The notes: generated by a model not told the origin, from the sequence alone. A DNA stretch of 62,528 nt from an uncultured Anaerolineae bacterium (GCA_938028725.1 CALIMH010000009.1:1-62528), one strand, 5' to 3'; shown: positions 46,648-56,709, counted from the stretch's first letter. Numbers and translations: made by a program.

Positions 46648-47691
46648 ATGGACAAGGATGAACTGATTTACATGTACCGGCAGATGCTGCTGATTCGTGT
46701 GTTTGAGGAGCGCTCTGCCGAAATGTATGCGAAAGCCAAAATTGCCGGCTTCCTGCACCTGTACAACGGCCAAGAGGCGATCGCGGTCGGTGCTGTGTCG
46801 GCGCTCAACCCCGACGACGAGATTGTGGTGAACTACCGTGATCATGGCTGGGCGTTAGCGCGTGGCTGTTCAGCGCGCGCTGTGATGGCTGAGCTGTTCG
46901 GTCGTGCCGACGGCACAACAGGCGGGCGCGGTGGCTCAATGCACCTGGTAGATGTGAAGCGACATTTCTGGGGAGGCTACGCCATCGTCGGCGGTCACTT
47001 GCCGCTAGCCGTTGGCTTAGCAGTCGCCGCGCAATATCTCAAGACAGGGCGCGTGACGCTCTGCTCGATGGGCGATGGCTCGACGAATATTGGCACGTTC
47101 CATGCCGCGCTGAATTGGGCGAAGCTATGGAATGCGCCGATTATCTTCCTGGTCGAGAACAATCAATATGCCATGGGCACCAGCTACGACGTGCATAGCG
47201 CTGTGCCGATGCTTCAAAAAGCTGCCGGCTACAACATGTACGCCGAAGAAGTGGACGGCATGGACGTGATGGCTGTGCGCGAAGCCGTGTGCCGCGCTGC
47301 TGAGCGCGCACGCCGTGGCGAAGGCCCCTCCTTCTTGAATGCGGTGACGTATCGCTTCCGCGGCCATTCCATGGCAGACCCTGACGTGCAGCGAGACAAA
47401 CAGGAGATCGCCGCTTGGCGACAGCGCGACCCGATCCCGCGATTCGCTGACGAAGTGCTGCTCAAGCAAAACTTGCTCACCGAAGCGGACTTGCAGGCTA
47501 TCCGCAAGTCAGTTGAAGAGGAAGTGGAGGACGCGATCGCTTTCGCCGACAAGAGCCCTGAGCCATCTCTGGACACGCTCTACGATTACATCTACATGCA
47601 GCCGGTCAGCAACATGCAAATTGGCGGCTCGTTGATGCGGCCGCCGAAGACCATAGGGCGCTTGAGCGCCACATCAAACGGCCGAGGCTGA
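46648..47691 (+). CDS. pdhA: Pyruvate (or acetoin/2-oxoacid) dehydrogenase E1 alpha subunit
   Basis: A 347-residue thiamine-diphosphate enzyme subunit. The ThDP motif GDGSTNIGTFHAALNWAKLWNAPIIFLVENN, seen as GDG followed about 27 residues later by NN, is complete. The phosphorylation-loop region YRFRGHSMADPD is also typical. With the next two genes it forms a 2-oxoacid dehydrogenase complex that makes acetyl-CoA. Acetoin dehydrogenase is an alternative. The start at 46648 follows a purine-rich GGGAGAAGG; an upstream GTG adds six residues. Confidence 0.92.
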   Translation: MDKDELIYMYRQMLLIRVFEERSAEMYAKAKIAGFLHLYNGQEAIAVGAVSALNPDDEIVVNYRDHGWALARGCSARAVMAELFGRADGTTGGRGGSMHLVDVKRHFWGGYAIVGGHLPLAVGLAVAAQYLKTGRVTLCSMGDGSTNIGTFHAALNWAKLWNAPIIFLVENNQYAMGTSYDVHSAVPMLQKAAGYNMYAEEVDGMDVMAVREAVCRAAERARRGEGPSFLNAVTYRFRGHSMADPDVQRDKQEIAAWRQRDPIPRFADEVLLKQNLLTEADLQAIRKSVEEEVEDAIAFADKSPEPSLDTLYDYIYMQPVSNMQIGGSLMRPPKTIGRLSATSNGRG

Positions 47692-47711
47692 AGGAAAGGC
47701 ACGACGACACT

Positions 47712-48695
47712 ATGGCAGAGATCACTTATCGAGAGGCGCTCAGGCGCGCACTGCGCGAGGAGATGCAGCGCGATCCAACGGTTGTCATCTGGGGCGAGGA
47801 TGTGGTGGCTTATGCGGGCGGTGGCGCTTATGGCGTCACTGCCGGGTTGGCGAAAGAATTCCCCGGCCGCGTTCGTGATACCCCTATCGCAGAGGAAGCG
47901 ATCGTCGGCGTCGGGATCGGCGCAGCGATGGGTGGCATGAGGCCGGTCTGCGAGATCATGACGGTGAACTTCGCGCTGGTGGCGTGGGATCAAATCGTCA
48001 ATCACGCCGCCAAGCAAAGCCACATGTTCAACGGCCAAATCAAAGTGCCAATGGTCATTCGCACACCCAACGGCCATGGTCGCACAGCCGCCACCCACTC
48101 GCAAAACTTCGATGCGTGGTTTGCCTCGATCCCTTCGCTCAAGGTGGTTGCGCCGGCCACACCCTACGACGCGAAGGGGCTGCTCAAAAGCGCGATCCGT
48201 GATGATGACCCAGTGGTGTTCCTCGAACACCTGCAGCTTTACAGCACGCGCGGCGAAGTGCCCGATGAGGAATACTTGGTGCCTATCGGCGAGGCCGATT
48301 ACAAGCGGCGCGGCGCGCATCTCACTATCGTCACGTGGGGGCGCATGACTATCGAGTCCCTGAAAGCCGCGCAAGTTCTCGCGCAGGAGGGCATCGAGGT
48401 GGAGATTGTGGATTTGCGCACACTGCGTCCGTTGGACTACGCGCTGGCGCTGGAGTCAGTGCGTAAGACCCATCGTGTGATCGTGGTGGAGGAGGGCTGG
48501 CGCACCGGCGGGCTCGGCGCAGAGATCGCCGCCACCTTGCAGGAGATCGCCTTCAACGAGCTGGATGCCCCGATCGCGCGCGTGGCCGGCCTGGAAGTGC
48601 CGATGCCGTACGCCAAGAACCTAGAGCGCGCCACGCTGCCCTTTGCTGAGGATGTGGTTGCGGCAGCGCGCGCCATGATGCATAACGAGTACTGA
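47712..48695 (+). CDS. pdhB: Pyruvate dehydrogenase E1 beta subunit
   Basis: A 327-residue partner of E1 alpha. It starts ITYREALRRALREEM and holds the conserved GEDV, DTPIAEEAIVGVGIGAAMGG, and the C-terminal transketolase domain with VDLRTLRPLD and VVEEGWRTGG. The two subunits form the alpha2-beta2 E1 that decarboxylates the 2-oxoacid. It is 20 bases after pdhA and 15 before the E2 gene. Confidence 0.94.
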   Translation: MAEITYREALRRALREEMQRDPTVVIWGEDVVAYAGGGAYGVTAGLAKEFPGRVRDTPIAEEAIVGVGIGAAMGGMRPVCEIMTVNFALVAWDQIVNHAAKQSHMFNGQIKVPMVIRTPNGHGRTAATHSQNFDAWFASIPSLKVVAPATPYDAKGLLKSAIRDDDPVVFLEHLQLYSTRGEVPDEEYLVPIGEADYKRRGAHLTIVTWGRMTIESLKAAQVLAQEGIEVEIVDLRTLRPLDYALALESVRKTHRVIVVEEGWRTGGLGAEIAATLQEIAFNELDAPIARVAGLEVPMPYAKNLERATLPFAEDVVAAARAMMHNEY

Positions 48696-48710
48696 CCAGA
48701 CCTCACACCT

Positions 48711-50036
48711 ATGGCTACCAATGTCACCATGCCCCAAATGGGCTTTGACATGACTGAAGGCACCATTGCTGCCTGGTTAAAAAAGGAGGGCGATGCAGTG
48801 GTGCGTGGCGAGCCTATCGCCGAGATAGAGACCGACAAAACCACCATCCAGATCGAAGCTTTCGCCAGCGGCATCCTGAGCAAGATCGTGGCGCCGGTTG
48901 GGCAAAAAGTGCCAGTTGGAGAGGTGATCGCGATCATCGCTGAGCCGGGCGAGGTGGCCCAAGCGCCTGCTGAGCCAACAGTGACTTCTGGCGCGGCCCA
49001 GCGAAGCGTGGAGCCGGCATCCTCTGCGCCGCCGCCCTCGACAACTGTGAAAGCGACAGGTGTTGTGGTGGGCCCCTCTGTTGGCAGTGGCCGCGTGATC
49101 GCCACGCCGGTCGCCCGCCGCATCGCGGAGGAACATGGCGTGGATTTGCGCCAAGTGCGCGGCAGTGGCCCCGAAGGCCGTATCACCAAGGCGGACGTGG
49201 AGGCGTTCATAGCCGCCATGGGCGCGAAGCCTGCACCCAGCGTCGTTGAGCGGCCCGCCCAGCCTGTCGCTGTGTCACCACAGCCGGCGCCACAAGTGCC
49301 CCCGGCGATTGAGCCACCTGCCCCCGTAGCGCCTGCGCCGAGCGTTGCGGTGGCGCAGAAGCATCCGCTCAGCCGAATGCGGCAAACCATCGCCAATCGC
49401 ATGGTGGCCAGCAAACAGCAAGTACCCCACTTCTACATCACTGTGGAGGTGGAGATGGACGCCGCGCTGGCGCTGCGCGAGCAAATCAACGCTGCGCTCG
49501 CCGCAGAGGGTGTGAAAGTGTCGGTGAACGACATGGTGGTGCGCGCGGTGGCGTTGGCGCTGCGCCGTTTCCCCAACATGAACGCCTCGTTTTCGCCAGA
49601 TGGTATCGAGCTGCACTCCCAGGTGAACGTCGGCGTGGCAGTTTCCGTGCCGGATGGGTTGGTCACCGTGACGGTGCGCGACGCCGACACCAAGTCGCTG
49701 CGGCAGATCAGCGCAGAGATCGCGGCGATGGCCGCGCGCGCGAGAGAGGGCAAAATGCAGCCCACCGACTACGGTGGTCAAACGTTCACTGTGAGCAACC
49801 TGGGCATGTATCAGGTGGATAGTTTCATCGCCATTGTCAATCAGCCCGACGCCGGCATCCTAGCTGTAGCAACCGCCGTGCCGAAGCCGGTGGTGCGCGA
49901 TGGGCAAGTTGTCATTCGCAACATGATGAACATGACGCTCTCCGGCGACCACCGCGTCACCGATGGCGCAGAGGGTGCGCAGTTCATCAACGAGGTGAAG
50001 CGCCTGCTCGAGAACCCCTGGGGGTTAGTGCTGTAA
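48711..50036 (+). CDS. pdhC: Dihydrolipoamide acyltransferase (E2)
   Basis: A 441-residue E2. It has one lipoyl domain (lipoylated Lys43 in IETDKTTI), an E3/E1-binding domain near residues 125-165 (ATPVARRIAEEHGVDL), a Pro/Ala-rich linker and the catalytic domain. The active site is H414-R-V-T-D418-G. It transfers the acyl group to CoA. No E3 (lipoamide dehydrogenase) is in the window, so E3 must come from elsewhere. Confidence 0.94.
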   Translation: MATNVTMPQMGFDMTEGTIAAWLKKEGDAVVRGEPIAEIETDKTTIQIEAFASGILSKIVAPVGQKVPVGEVIAIIAEPGEVAQAPAEPTVTSGAAQRSVEPASSAPPPSTTVKATGVVVGPSVGSGRVIATPVARRIAEEHGVDLRQVRGSGPEGRITKADVEAFIAAMGAKPAPSVVERPAQPVAVSPQPAPQVPPAIEPPAPVAPAPSVAVAQKHPLSRMRQTIANRMVASKQQVPHFYITVEVEMDAALALREQINAALAAEGVKVSVNDMVVRAVALALRRFPNMNASFSPDGIELHSQVNVGVAVSVPDGLVTVTVRDADTKSLRQISAEIAAMAARAREGKMQPTDYGGQTFTVSNLGMYQVDSFIAIVNQPDAGILAVATAVPKPVVRDGQVVIRNMMNMTLSGDHRVTDGAEGAQFINEVKRLLENPWGLVL

Positions 50037-50129
50037 AGCACGCCCGCGAGGTTACAATCAACAGCGCCGTTTACTGTTGCAGACGACGCTGTTTGTGCGT
50101 GCCACGCGCTCGTTCGCAAGAGATTCACA

Positions 50130-50537
50130 ATGCAGTCCGAAAAGAAAGTGGGCGATGTCATGCACCCGGGCGTCTTCACCTGCCCGCGATCAGCCACCCT
50201 TCTCGAAGCCGCTAGACTGATGCAGTCTAGAGGTGTGCGCGCGCTGGTGGTGATGGATGAGCAGTGCGGTATGGTGGGCATTGTCTCGCAAAGCGACTTG
50301 GTGAACGCAAGCCTGCGGAGCAGCAGCGAGCTCCCCTGGCGCAGCCTGACGGTGGATGCAGTGATGACTCGCCAGGTGGTCACCGTCTCCCCAGACGATG
50401 CAATCCAACGCGCGGCTGCCCTCATGATTGAGCATCGCATCCACCGCTTGGTCGTCGTGCACGAGAGTGATCCATGCCGGCCGCTCGGTGTGCTCTCAAT
50501 GGGCGACCTCATGCGGCACTTGATGATGGAAGAGTGA
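50130..50537 (+). CDS. Two-CBS-domain protein
   Basis: A 135-residue protein made of two CBS motifs: first VGDVMHPGVFTCPRSATL to GIVSQSDLV, second VDAVMTRQVVTVSPDDAI to GVLSMGDLMRHL. CBS pairs bind adenosine nucleotides and act as energy sensors. It is three bases before murA, so they are co-transcribed. A weak hairpin (AACAGCG/CGCTGTT, 50060-50093) lies in the region between it and the E2 gene. Confidence 0.9.
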   Translation: MQSEKKVGDVMHPGVFTCPRSATLLEAARLMQSRGVRALVVMDEQCGMVGIVSQSDLVNASLRSSSELPWRSLTVDAVMTRQVVTVSPDDAIQRAAALMIEHRIHRLVVVHESDPCRPLGVLSMGDLMRHLMMEE

Positions 50538-50540
50538 GGC

Positions 50541-51830
50541 ATGGGAAAGTTTGTCATCGAGGGCGGCGCGCGCTTGAACGGCGAAGTGATCGCCTCTGGC
50601 AACAAGAATGCTGCTTTGCCGCTGCTGGCGAGCTGCCTGCTCACTGACCAGCCCTTGACTCTGCACAACGTGCCGCGCATCCGCGATGTGTTCACGCTGA
50701 TCGCGCTGCTGGAGGAGCTTGGCGTCTCTGTGAGCTGGCTGGGGGAGAACACCGTGCGGCTACACGCTGCACAGGTGCGCTCCACTCGCCTTGATCCAAA
50801 ACTCTGCCGCGAAATCCGCGCCAGCATCTTGCTCGCCGGCCCAATGCTGGCGCGTCGAGGCGAAATTCGTCTGCCCCCGCCCGGCGGTGATGTGATTGGC
50901 CGCCGCCGCCTGGACACGCACTTCCTGGCGCTGAGCGCGCTCGGTGCACACATCTCTGTGAACGGCGAGTTCCACCTGCACACCCCGCAACTGATCGGCC
51001 AAGACGTGATGCTGGATGAGGCGAGCGTCACCGCCACCGAGAACGCGATCATGGCTGCGGTGTTGGCGCGTGGCAAGACGATCCTGCGCAACGCCGCAAG
51101 CGAGCCGCACGTGCAGGACCTATGCCATTGCTTGAATCGCATGGGCGCGCACATCGAAAACATCGGCTCGAACACGCTGGTGATTCACGGCCGCGAGAGC
51201 CTGCATGGGGCCGAGTTCACCATCGGCGCAGACAACATCGAGGTGACCAGCTTTATCGTTGTTGGCGCGCTGTGCGGTGGCCCGAGCGGCATCTGGATTC
51301 GCAACGCAGCTCCGCAGCACCTCGGCATGACGCGCATCATGCTTGGGCGCTTAGGTATCCGTTTTGAAGTGCATGGCGAGGATATCTTCGTGCCAGGCCA
51401 TCAACGCCTGGTGGTGACGCCGGAGTTTGACGGCGCGATCCCCAAGATTGACGACATGCCATGGCCGGGCTTCCCCGCCGACGCGATGAGCTTGGCTATT
51501 GTCGCCGCGACCCAGGCTGAGGGCAGTGTGCTGATCCATGAGAAGATGTTCGAGAGCCGCCTTTATTTTGTGGACAAGCTGATCGGCATGGGAGCGCGCA
51601 TCGTCTTATGCGACCCCCATCGTTGCGTGGTGCAAGGGCCGTCTAAGCTGCGTGGCAGCGAGGTGTCCAGCCCTGACATCCGCGCCGGCGTGGCATTGGT
51701 GATTGCGGCGCTGTGTGCGGAGGGCGTCAGCACCATTGGCAACATCGGCCAAATTGACCGCGGCTATGAGGCCTTCGACGCCAAACTGCGCGCGCTCGGC
51801 GCGCGCGTCGAGCGCTGCGTTGATGCTTAA
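50541..51830 (+). CDS. murA: UDP-N-acetylglucosamine 1-carboxyvinyltransferase with Asp in the active-site loop
   Basis: A 429-residue MurA, the first committed enzyme of peptidoglycan synthesis. The start ([20 protein letters not shown]), the inside-out alpha/beta barrel and the later KMFESR segment are typical. The mobile loop reads [10 protein letters not shown]: Asp117 stands where most bacteria have Cys (Cys115 in E. coli), the residue fosfomycin alkylates. Asp at this place is known to keep activity and give fosfomycin resistance. The stop shares a TTAA with the convergent next gene. Confidence 0.95.
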   Translation: MGKFVIEGGARLNGEVIASGNKNAALPLLASCLLTDQPLTLHNVPRIRDVFTLIALLEELGVSVSWLGENTVRLHAAQVRSTRLDPKLCREIRASILLAGPMLARRGEIRLPPPGGDVIGRRRLDTHFLALSALGAHISVNGEFHLHTPQLIGQDVMLDEASVTATENAIMAAVLARGKTILRNAASEPHVQDLCHCLNRMGAHIENIGSNTLVIHGRESLHGAEFTIGADNIEVTSFIVVGALCGGPSGIWIRNAAPQHLGMTRIMLGRLGIRFEVHGEDIFVPGHQRLVVTPEFDGAIPKIDDMPWPGFPADAMSLAIVAATQAEGSVLIHEKMFESRLYFVDKLIGMGARIVLCDPHRCVVQGPSKLRGSEVSSPDIRAGVALVIAALCAEGVSTIGNIGQIDRGYEAFDAKLRALGARVERCVDA

Positions 51831-52528
51831 GGGAGAGCGCGCTCCTCTGCAGTGTGGCCGAAGCGAGAAAGCTGCCCGCCAGCGCGCAGCGCGCGGGAGA
51901 TTGCAAGCCCGCCGAGCAGGAGCGTCATCAGCACAGCGTGGACCAACATCGGCTGCACGAGCGCAGTGGGGTCGCCGTTGATCGGGGGCAGCGGCGGGTA
52001 GTAGCCGTAGCCCCCTGGCCTTTGTGGGGCGATGGGCGCGTAGTCCACCACGTCGCTGAGCACAAACCACAACGTGGCCAGCAGCGCGTCGGGAAGGTGT
52101 GGCGTCGTGTGCCGCATCAGCCACACCCCCATCACCGTTAGGCCAAAGTGCGTGGCGAACATCACCGGCCCGCTGAACAAGCTGGATAGCTCAAACGTCC
52201 CACCAGCGGACCAGTACAGCGCCCAAAACAGCATCGTCCACGTGCCATATTTCACGCAGGCAATAGCTGCTACGTGGTTCAGTAGGTTGCTGCGCCGACG
52301 ATAGTGCATCCATAACACAGCTACGCCGAACAGCCCGGCCGCAAGCGGGCAATCGGGGATGAACGGGATGCTCCACCACGGCGCACGCACAGCCAGCAGG
52401 AACGTCCCATACCATCCCCACGTGCCGAACGCGAACGCACCCATGCATGCTGCAAAAGCCGCCCATGCCAACGACCGCGAGCGGATGAGCACATCGCTCC
52501 AGTGCAGAACTCTGTTCAAAAGCTGCAT
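51827..52528 (-). CDS. DUF1405-like integral membrane protein
   Basis: A 233-residue protein with about six membrane spans. The pattern [27 protein letters not shown] and [14 protein letters not shown] recalls the DUF1405 (YpjA) family. Function is unknown. It is convergent with murA, overlapping by four bases. The first part of the gene is 65 bases from the amidase stop. Confidence 0.7.
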   Translation of the reverse strand: MQLLNRVLHWSDVLIRSRSLAWAAFAACMGAFAFGTWGWYGTFLLAVRAPWWSIPFIPDCPLAAGLFGVAVLWMHYRRRSNLLNHVAAIACVKYGTWTMLFWALYWSAGGTFELSSLFSGPVMFATHFGLTVMGVWLMRHTTPHLPDALLATLWFVLSDVVDYAPIAPQRPGGYGYYPPLPPINGDPTALVQPMLVHAVLMTLLLGGLAISRALRAGGQLSRFGHTAEERALP

Positions 52529-52593
52529 CGGCGCGGAGTCTACTACCGACTGGCTTCAGCCTGATCAGGGCCCGGCATTTGCTCTATCGTTGC

Positions 52594-53337
52594 TCAAGGC
52601 GTCTCGTTCACGAAGCAACGCACACCTGTGACAATGCCCTGAGCGACGCGTTCGGCTTGGTGGGTGAGCAAATCACGGTCCAGATACAAAAAGCCAGTCT
52701 CGATGATCACGGCTGGCGTTGTGGGGTCTATCTTGCGGAAGGCGTGGTAATTCAGCATGTCGCGCGTGATGGTGTTGGCGTGGAATCGCAGGCCGGTGCG
52801 CTGTTGGTAAGCCTGCGTGAGGCAGGCTACCAGCCGCTCCGATTGTGGCGCTGCATTGCTGGAGAGCTTAAAGCCGCTGGCTTGCGCGTTGATGTTGTCG
52901 CATGAGTCGGCGTGAATGCTGATCAGCGCCGCAGCGCGATAGCCGTTCAAGCGCGCGTCGAACTCATCCAGCACGTCTACAGTGTAACCTTGGGCGCGCA
53001 GCAAGTCGGCGATGCGCAGCGCATGCTGCAAGTTGACTGCCGCCTCAGTCAATCCGTCTGGGCAAACAGCTCCGCTGTCGTTCCCTTTGTGGCCGCTGAT
53101 AATGCCGATGTGTTTGGCGAACGGCCGGGCGGTGCTGTCTGGTGCGACGCCAAGCCAGGAGGCGGAGAGGGAGTCGGAGCGCTGGAGCAGCGAGAGAAGC
53201 ACGATGCCTGCTGCGATGCCGATGAGCAGCAATGCAAGCACCCGGCGCGCCCTGTGGGCAGTGACCGCGCGCCGGCGTCGTGAGACGGCAGATGTTGGAC
53301 CGGTACGCCATCGGCGCTGGTTGCGTTTGGAGGCCAT
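52594..53337 (-). CDS. Membrane-anchored N-acetylmuramoyl-L-alanine amidase (amidase_3)
   Basis: A 247-residue protein. A basic cytoplasmic start and membrane helix (VLALLLIGIAAGIVLLSLL) precede the amidase domain. Zinc and catalytic residues fit: His in ISGHKGND, Glu in LTEAAVNL, His in SIHADS and Glu in IIETGFL. It cuts the bond between muramic acid and the stem peptide. The start at 53337 follows the acetyltransferase stop by two bases; the longer frame to 53658 lies inside that gene. Confidence 0.88.
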   Translation of the reverse strand: MASKRNQRRWRTGPTSAVSRRRRAVTAHRARRVLALLLIGIAAGIVLLSLLQRSDSLSASWLGVAPDSTARPFAKHIGIISGHKGNDSGAVCPDGLTEAAVNLQHALRIADLLRAQGYTVDVLDEFDARLNGYRAAALISIHADSCDNINAQASGFKLSSNAAPQSERLVACLTQAYQQRTGLRFHANTITRDMLNYHAFRKIDPTTPAVIIETGFLYLDRDLLTHQAERVAQGIVTGVRCFVNETP

Positions 53338-53339
53338 GC

Positions 53340-54164
53340 TCAGCTTATCTCCTTCCGCCAGATGAACGTCGCTGTATCTACCACCTGGAAGCCTAGCTGC
53401 CGGTAAAGCTGCATCGCGCGAGTATTGGAAGAGACCACATTGAGGGAGAGCGCTGAGATGCGCTGTTCCCGCGCGCCGGTAAGCTCTCGGAGCAGCAGCG
53501 CACGACCGATGCCCCTCCCTTGTGCGTGAGGATGCACCGCCAAGCGCACCATGTGGCGGTGAAGTGGATAGCGCATGGTGAGCTGATAGCCTACCACTAC
53601 CCCTTCGATCTCTGCCACCACAAACGAATCGCTCCATCGGTGCATTCGCCGCAGCCACGCCTCGCCATAATGCAGGCTCGACATAAACGCCGCGCAGTCC
53701 ACTGCTGCCACTTGGGTGAAGTCATCGTCTCGCATCTCGCGGAGTAGGGCGTGCTGGGTCAGCGCGGTAGCGTGAGGGGGGGATTGGCCGCTGTGCTGCA
53801 GGGTGATCAAGCGGTCAACCAACGTGAACTGACACTCCGGCAACAAGTCGTGAAACCAGTCGGTGCGTCGCGTGATGCACCACAGCTCCCGAAAGCCGCG
53901 CTCGGCCAGTGTCTCTGCCAGGTGTGCTGTGGTTGCCCGTGCGGTGGCGCTGGCCGAAGCACCGTCCATGATGCTGAACCAGCGCAGCCAGGCGATCGGC
54001 ACGTGCGGGTCAGCTTCCAGCTGCTCAGGGCCGTGCACGTTTGAGATAGCGAGCACAGCGCTATGAGGCGTCCAAACCACGTGGGCCTGCCACTCCTCCA
54101 GGCCCCAAAAGTCGAGACGGTCATACACGCGGCGCTGAGCGGCCAGCTTGTGAAGGGCTTTCAC
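53340..54164 (-). CDS. GNAT-family N-acetyltransferase
   Basis: A 274-residue protein. The C-terminal half is a GNAT domain: VRLAVHPHAQGRGIGRALL is the acetyl-CoA loop (motif A), and NTRAMQLYRQLGFQVV is motif B. The N-terminal half is a degenerate copy with an alcohol-type architecture seen in tandem GNATs. The substrate is unknown. It is coupled to the amidase gene. Confidence 0.88.
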   Translation of the reverse strand: MKALHKLAAQRRVYDRLDFWGLEEWQAHVVWTPHSAVLAISNVHGPEQLEADPHVPIAWLRWFSIMDGASASATARATTAHLAETLAERGFRELWCITRRTDWFHDLLPECQFTLVDRLITLQHSGQSPPHATALTQHALLREMRDDDFTQVAAVDCAAFMSSLHYGEAWLRRMHRWSDSFVVAEIEGVVVGYQLTMRYPLHRHMVRLAVHPHAQGRGIGRALLLRELTGAREQRISALSLNVVSSNTRAMQLYRQLGFQVVDTATFIWRKEIS

Positions 54165-54178
54165 AGGTCACAAGCAGA

Positions 54179-54210
54179 AACAGCCCGACCAGTTGCCAGG
54201 GCGGGCTGTT
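54179..54210. repeat. Inverted repeat between divergent genes
   Basis: AACAGCCCG and CGGGCTGTT, nine perfect pairs around a 14-base loop. It lies 15 bases upstream of the acetyltransferase start and 67 before the methyltransferase. It is followed by TTTC on the minus strand, so it might be a leader attenuator or an operator. Confidence 0.45.
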
Positions 54211-54276
54211 GGGCACGAAGTGGCGTTGCGTTCGCCCGACACACGTGCGGCATGAACCGGATTATAGTGTCGCCTT

Positions 54277-55407
54277 GTGCAAGTACGGCTGGAGCGGATC
54301 GCACCATCCGGCGAGGCAGTCGGACGCACGCCAGAGGGGATGGTGATATTTGTGCCGTTCGCTTTGCCCGGCGAGCAGATTGCTGTGGAGGTTGTGCATC
54401 GGCGTCGCTCGTTCGCGCGCGGCCGCATCATCGCGCTCCTCACGCCATCGCCAGAGCGGGTGCAGCCGCAGTGCCCTCACTTCGGCGTGTGCGGTGGCTG
54501 CGAGTGGCAACACATCGCCTACGCTGCGCAGGTGCGCTACAAGACAGCGATCGTGCGCGAGCAGCTTGAACGCATTGGCAAGCTGAGGCAACCCCTGGTG
54601 CGCCAGTGCATCCCGTGTCCGCTGCCCTACGGCTATCGCAACCGCATTCAGTTGGTGGCCGATGTGGATGGCCGGTTCGGCTATCGGGCGCGTGGCACCC
54701 ATCAGATAGTGCCCATTACGGCGTGCCCTATCGCCGATGCGACGATCAACCGCTTGTTAGAGGAGCGCTTGCCGCAGCAGTCGGTGGCCCGCGCCGACTT
54801 GCGCGCCTTCGATGATGGCGCTCGCCTCGTGGCCGAAAGTGAGCCGGTGGGCTGGATCACTGTTGGCCCTTGGCGTTACCGCGTCAGCGGCGATGTCTTC
54901 TTTCAGGTGAACACAGCGATGGCGTGGCAACTGGTGCAGGAGGTGATGCGCGCGCTCGCCGTTCAGCCCGGCGACCGTGTGCTGGAGCTGTACTGTGGGG
55001 TTGGCTTGTTCACGCTGCCCATTGCCTCTGCCGGCGCGCGGGTCCTGGCGGTTGAGGTCAACCCGCGTGCTGTCGCTGATGCGCAGCACAACCTGGCTGC
55101 CTATGGCTTCTCTGCATCGTGCGTGATCGCTGCGGACGCTGCCGACGTGCTGCGCACTGAGTGCGCACGCTGGGATGCCGTGCTGGTGGATCCGCCGCGC
55201 GCCGGGCTCGAGCGCACGGCTATCGCTGCGCTGCTGCAGCTGCGCGCCCGCCGCGTGGTGTATGTCTCCTGCGAGCCTTCCACCCTCGCGCGGGATGCAC
55301 ATGTCCTCACATCGCATGGCTATCGCCTGAACTACGCACAGCCGCTTGACCTATTTCCACAGACGCACCACGTTGAGACAGTTGCCTCCTTCGAGCTGGA
55401 GGCCTAG
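54277..55407 (+). CDS. rlmD: 23S rRNA (uracil-5-)-methyltransferase, RlmD/RumA type
   Basis: A 376-residue enzyme. An N-terminal TRAM domain (residues 1-50) is followed by the iron-sulfur cysteines in CPHFGVCGGC and a later ACPIADA. The SAM domain has ELYCGVGLFTLPIA, DPPRAGLE and the catalytic Cys in YVSCEPSTLARD. It methylates U1939 in 23S rRNA in E. coli. Close paralogues (RlmCD, TrmA) differ, so the target is inferred. The start is a GTG. Confidence 0.9.
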   Translation: MQVRLERIAPSGEAVGRTPEGMVIFVPFALPGEQIAVEVVHRRRSFARGRIIALLTPSPERVQPQCPHFGVCGGCEWQHIAYAAQVRYKTAIVREQLERIGKLRQPLVRQCIPCPLPYGYRNRIQLVADVDGRFGYRARGTHQIVPITACPIADATINRLLEERLPQQSVARADLRAFDDGARLVAESEPVGWITVGPWRYRVSGDVFFQVNTAMAWQLVQEVMRALAVQPGDRVLELYCGVGLFTLPIASAGARVLAVEVNPRAVADAQHNLAAYGFSASCVIAADAADVLRTECARWDAVLVDPPRAGLERTAIAALLQLRARRVVYVSCEPSTLARDAHVLTSHGYRLNYAQPLDLFPQTHHVETVASFELEA

Positions 55408-55433
55408 CAAAAGCCGGCGCAATTGTCGCGAGC

Positions 55434-56699
55434 TCAGCCGCTCTTTGGCCTGAGGAAAGCGCTGAAGTGAAACTCTGCCTTGCGAACGCCGTCCAGTGGT
55501 GTGGCGTCGAGCCGCTTGAACTCCACCCCCGAGACGCGTACCTCCACATGCATGGTGCTAGTGACGATCTCGAACTGCAGACGATCGGATTTCAGCTCGA
55601 TCAGCGTGCCCCGTGCCTCCAGCTTGTGGCGGATAGCCTGATGGCTGGCTGCGAAGGGAGTTAGCAGAATGCGCGTCTCACTGCTCATGTCTGCCTTGTC
55701 GAAAACCCAGACCACAAAAGCAACGGGGCAGCTACTGTTGCCCAGGCCGTAACGTTCTGCGATGCTGACGCCACATTCGCCTAGCAACTCGCCTTCAGCC
55801 GTGTAAAGGTCTTTGCTCTCGTCGAAGTCATCTATCCCCTCGCTGTATTTAGCCGAGAACGTTTGAAAGGGTGCCTCACCAAACGGAGCGGAGGTGATCA
55901 CCGGCTGCGGCGCTTGCGATGGGGTGGGTGGCTGCCCAGCTGTGGGGTAGAAGTCAGTAGCAGGCGTTGGCGCGTAGGCGGTGGTCGGGATGTCGGTTGG
56001 TGCAACGGCGGGAGAAGCAGCGCTGAACTGGCCAGTAGCATAAGCAGCGCCTGGTGCTTCTAGCTGTTGCACGGTGCGCTCGAGCACGCTCTGGGAGAGC
56101 AGGATAGCGCTCAACAGCACACACGCTGCTGCAGCCACGAAGAGCGCAACAAACAACGGTTGGCGCAGCCGCTCGCGGATGGTCTGCGACGCGGGGGCCG
56201 GCAGGCCGCTCATCAGCTCCTGCAGCAGGGATTCATTGCTGCGCAGTTGTTCCAGGTTTTGCAGGAGTGCGCTGAGGTTCAACTCGTCAGCAGTGGTGAA
56301 GAAGCCGGCCTCGGGCTGGCCCATCTCAATGGGCCGGGAGTTTTCTTTTCGAGCGGCTAGCTCGGCGGAGCGCACCATCTCAATCGCCTCCTCCAGCCTC
56401 GTGTCGCCACTGGCGATGCCGAGGGCGATCAGTGCTTCGCGCAGCCCTTCCAGGGTGTTGTTCTCCTGTCGCTTGAAGCGATTGGCCACCCGCGATACAT
56501 AGAGATCGCGGTATTGCACGCTCTCCGAGGATGGATCAAACTTGAGCAGGTGGGGCGGTGCGTCGTGCAAAATCCAGCCTGCCGGCACGAAAGCGTAGGT
56601 GATGTAGGCGGCTAGGAGCAGGCCGATCAATATCCCCAAACCTAGGATGAGACCAACCAACAACGCTGTTGTGGGTCTGTATGATTTCAATGTCACCAC
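55434..56699 (-). CDS. Two-span membrane protein of unknown function
   Basis: A 421-residue protein. One membrane helix lies at residues 13-36, a second near 180-200 (LFVALFVAAAACVLLSAILLSQSVL). Between them is a helical domain with KRQENNTLEGLREALIALG. A Pro/Thr-rich linker leads to a C-terminal beta domain with two cysteines (GECGVS, NSSCPVAF). I do not recognise a family. It is 11 bases after the dehydrogenase start side of its neighbour and reads away from rlmD. Confidence 0.7.
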   Translation of the reverse strand: MVTLKSYRPTTALLVGLILGLGILIGLLLAAYITYAFVPAGWILHDAPPHLLKFDPSSESVQYRDLYVSRVANRFKRQENNTLEGLREALIALGIASGDTRLEEAIEMVRSAELAARKENSRPIEMGQPEAGFFTTADELNLSALLQNLEQLRSNESLLQELMSGLPAPASQTIRERLRQPLFVALFVAAAACVLLSAILLSQSVLERTVQQLEAPGAAYATGQFSAASPAVAPTDIPTTAYAPTPATDFYPTAGQPPTPSQAPQPVITSAPFGEAPFQTFSAKYSEGIDDFDESKDLYTAEGELLGECGVSIAERYGLGNSSCPVAFVVWVFDKADMSSETRILLTPFAASHQAIRHKLEARGTLIELKSDRLQFEIVTSTMHVEVRVSGVEFKRLDATPLDGVRKAEFHFSAFLRPKSG

Positions 56700-56709
56700 T
56701 ACGGCTATT

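Noticed and set aside
50060..50093. Terminator after the E2 gene (AACAGCG/CGCTGTT)
   Set aside because: Only seven pairs, a 20-base loop and a short T-run; too weak to list as a terminator.
53338..53658. N-terminal extension of the amidase
   Set aside because: The added 107 residues overlap the acetyltransferase gene out of frame, are Arg/Ser/Ala-rich and look like a frame shadow.
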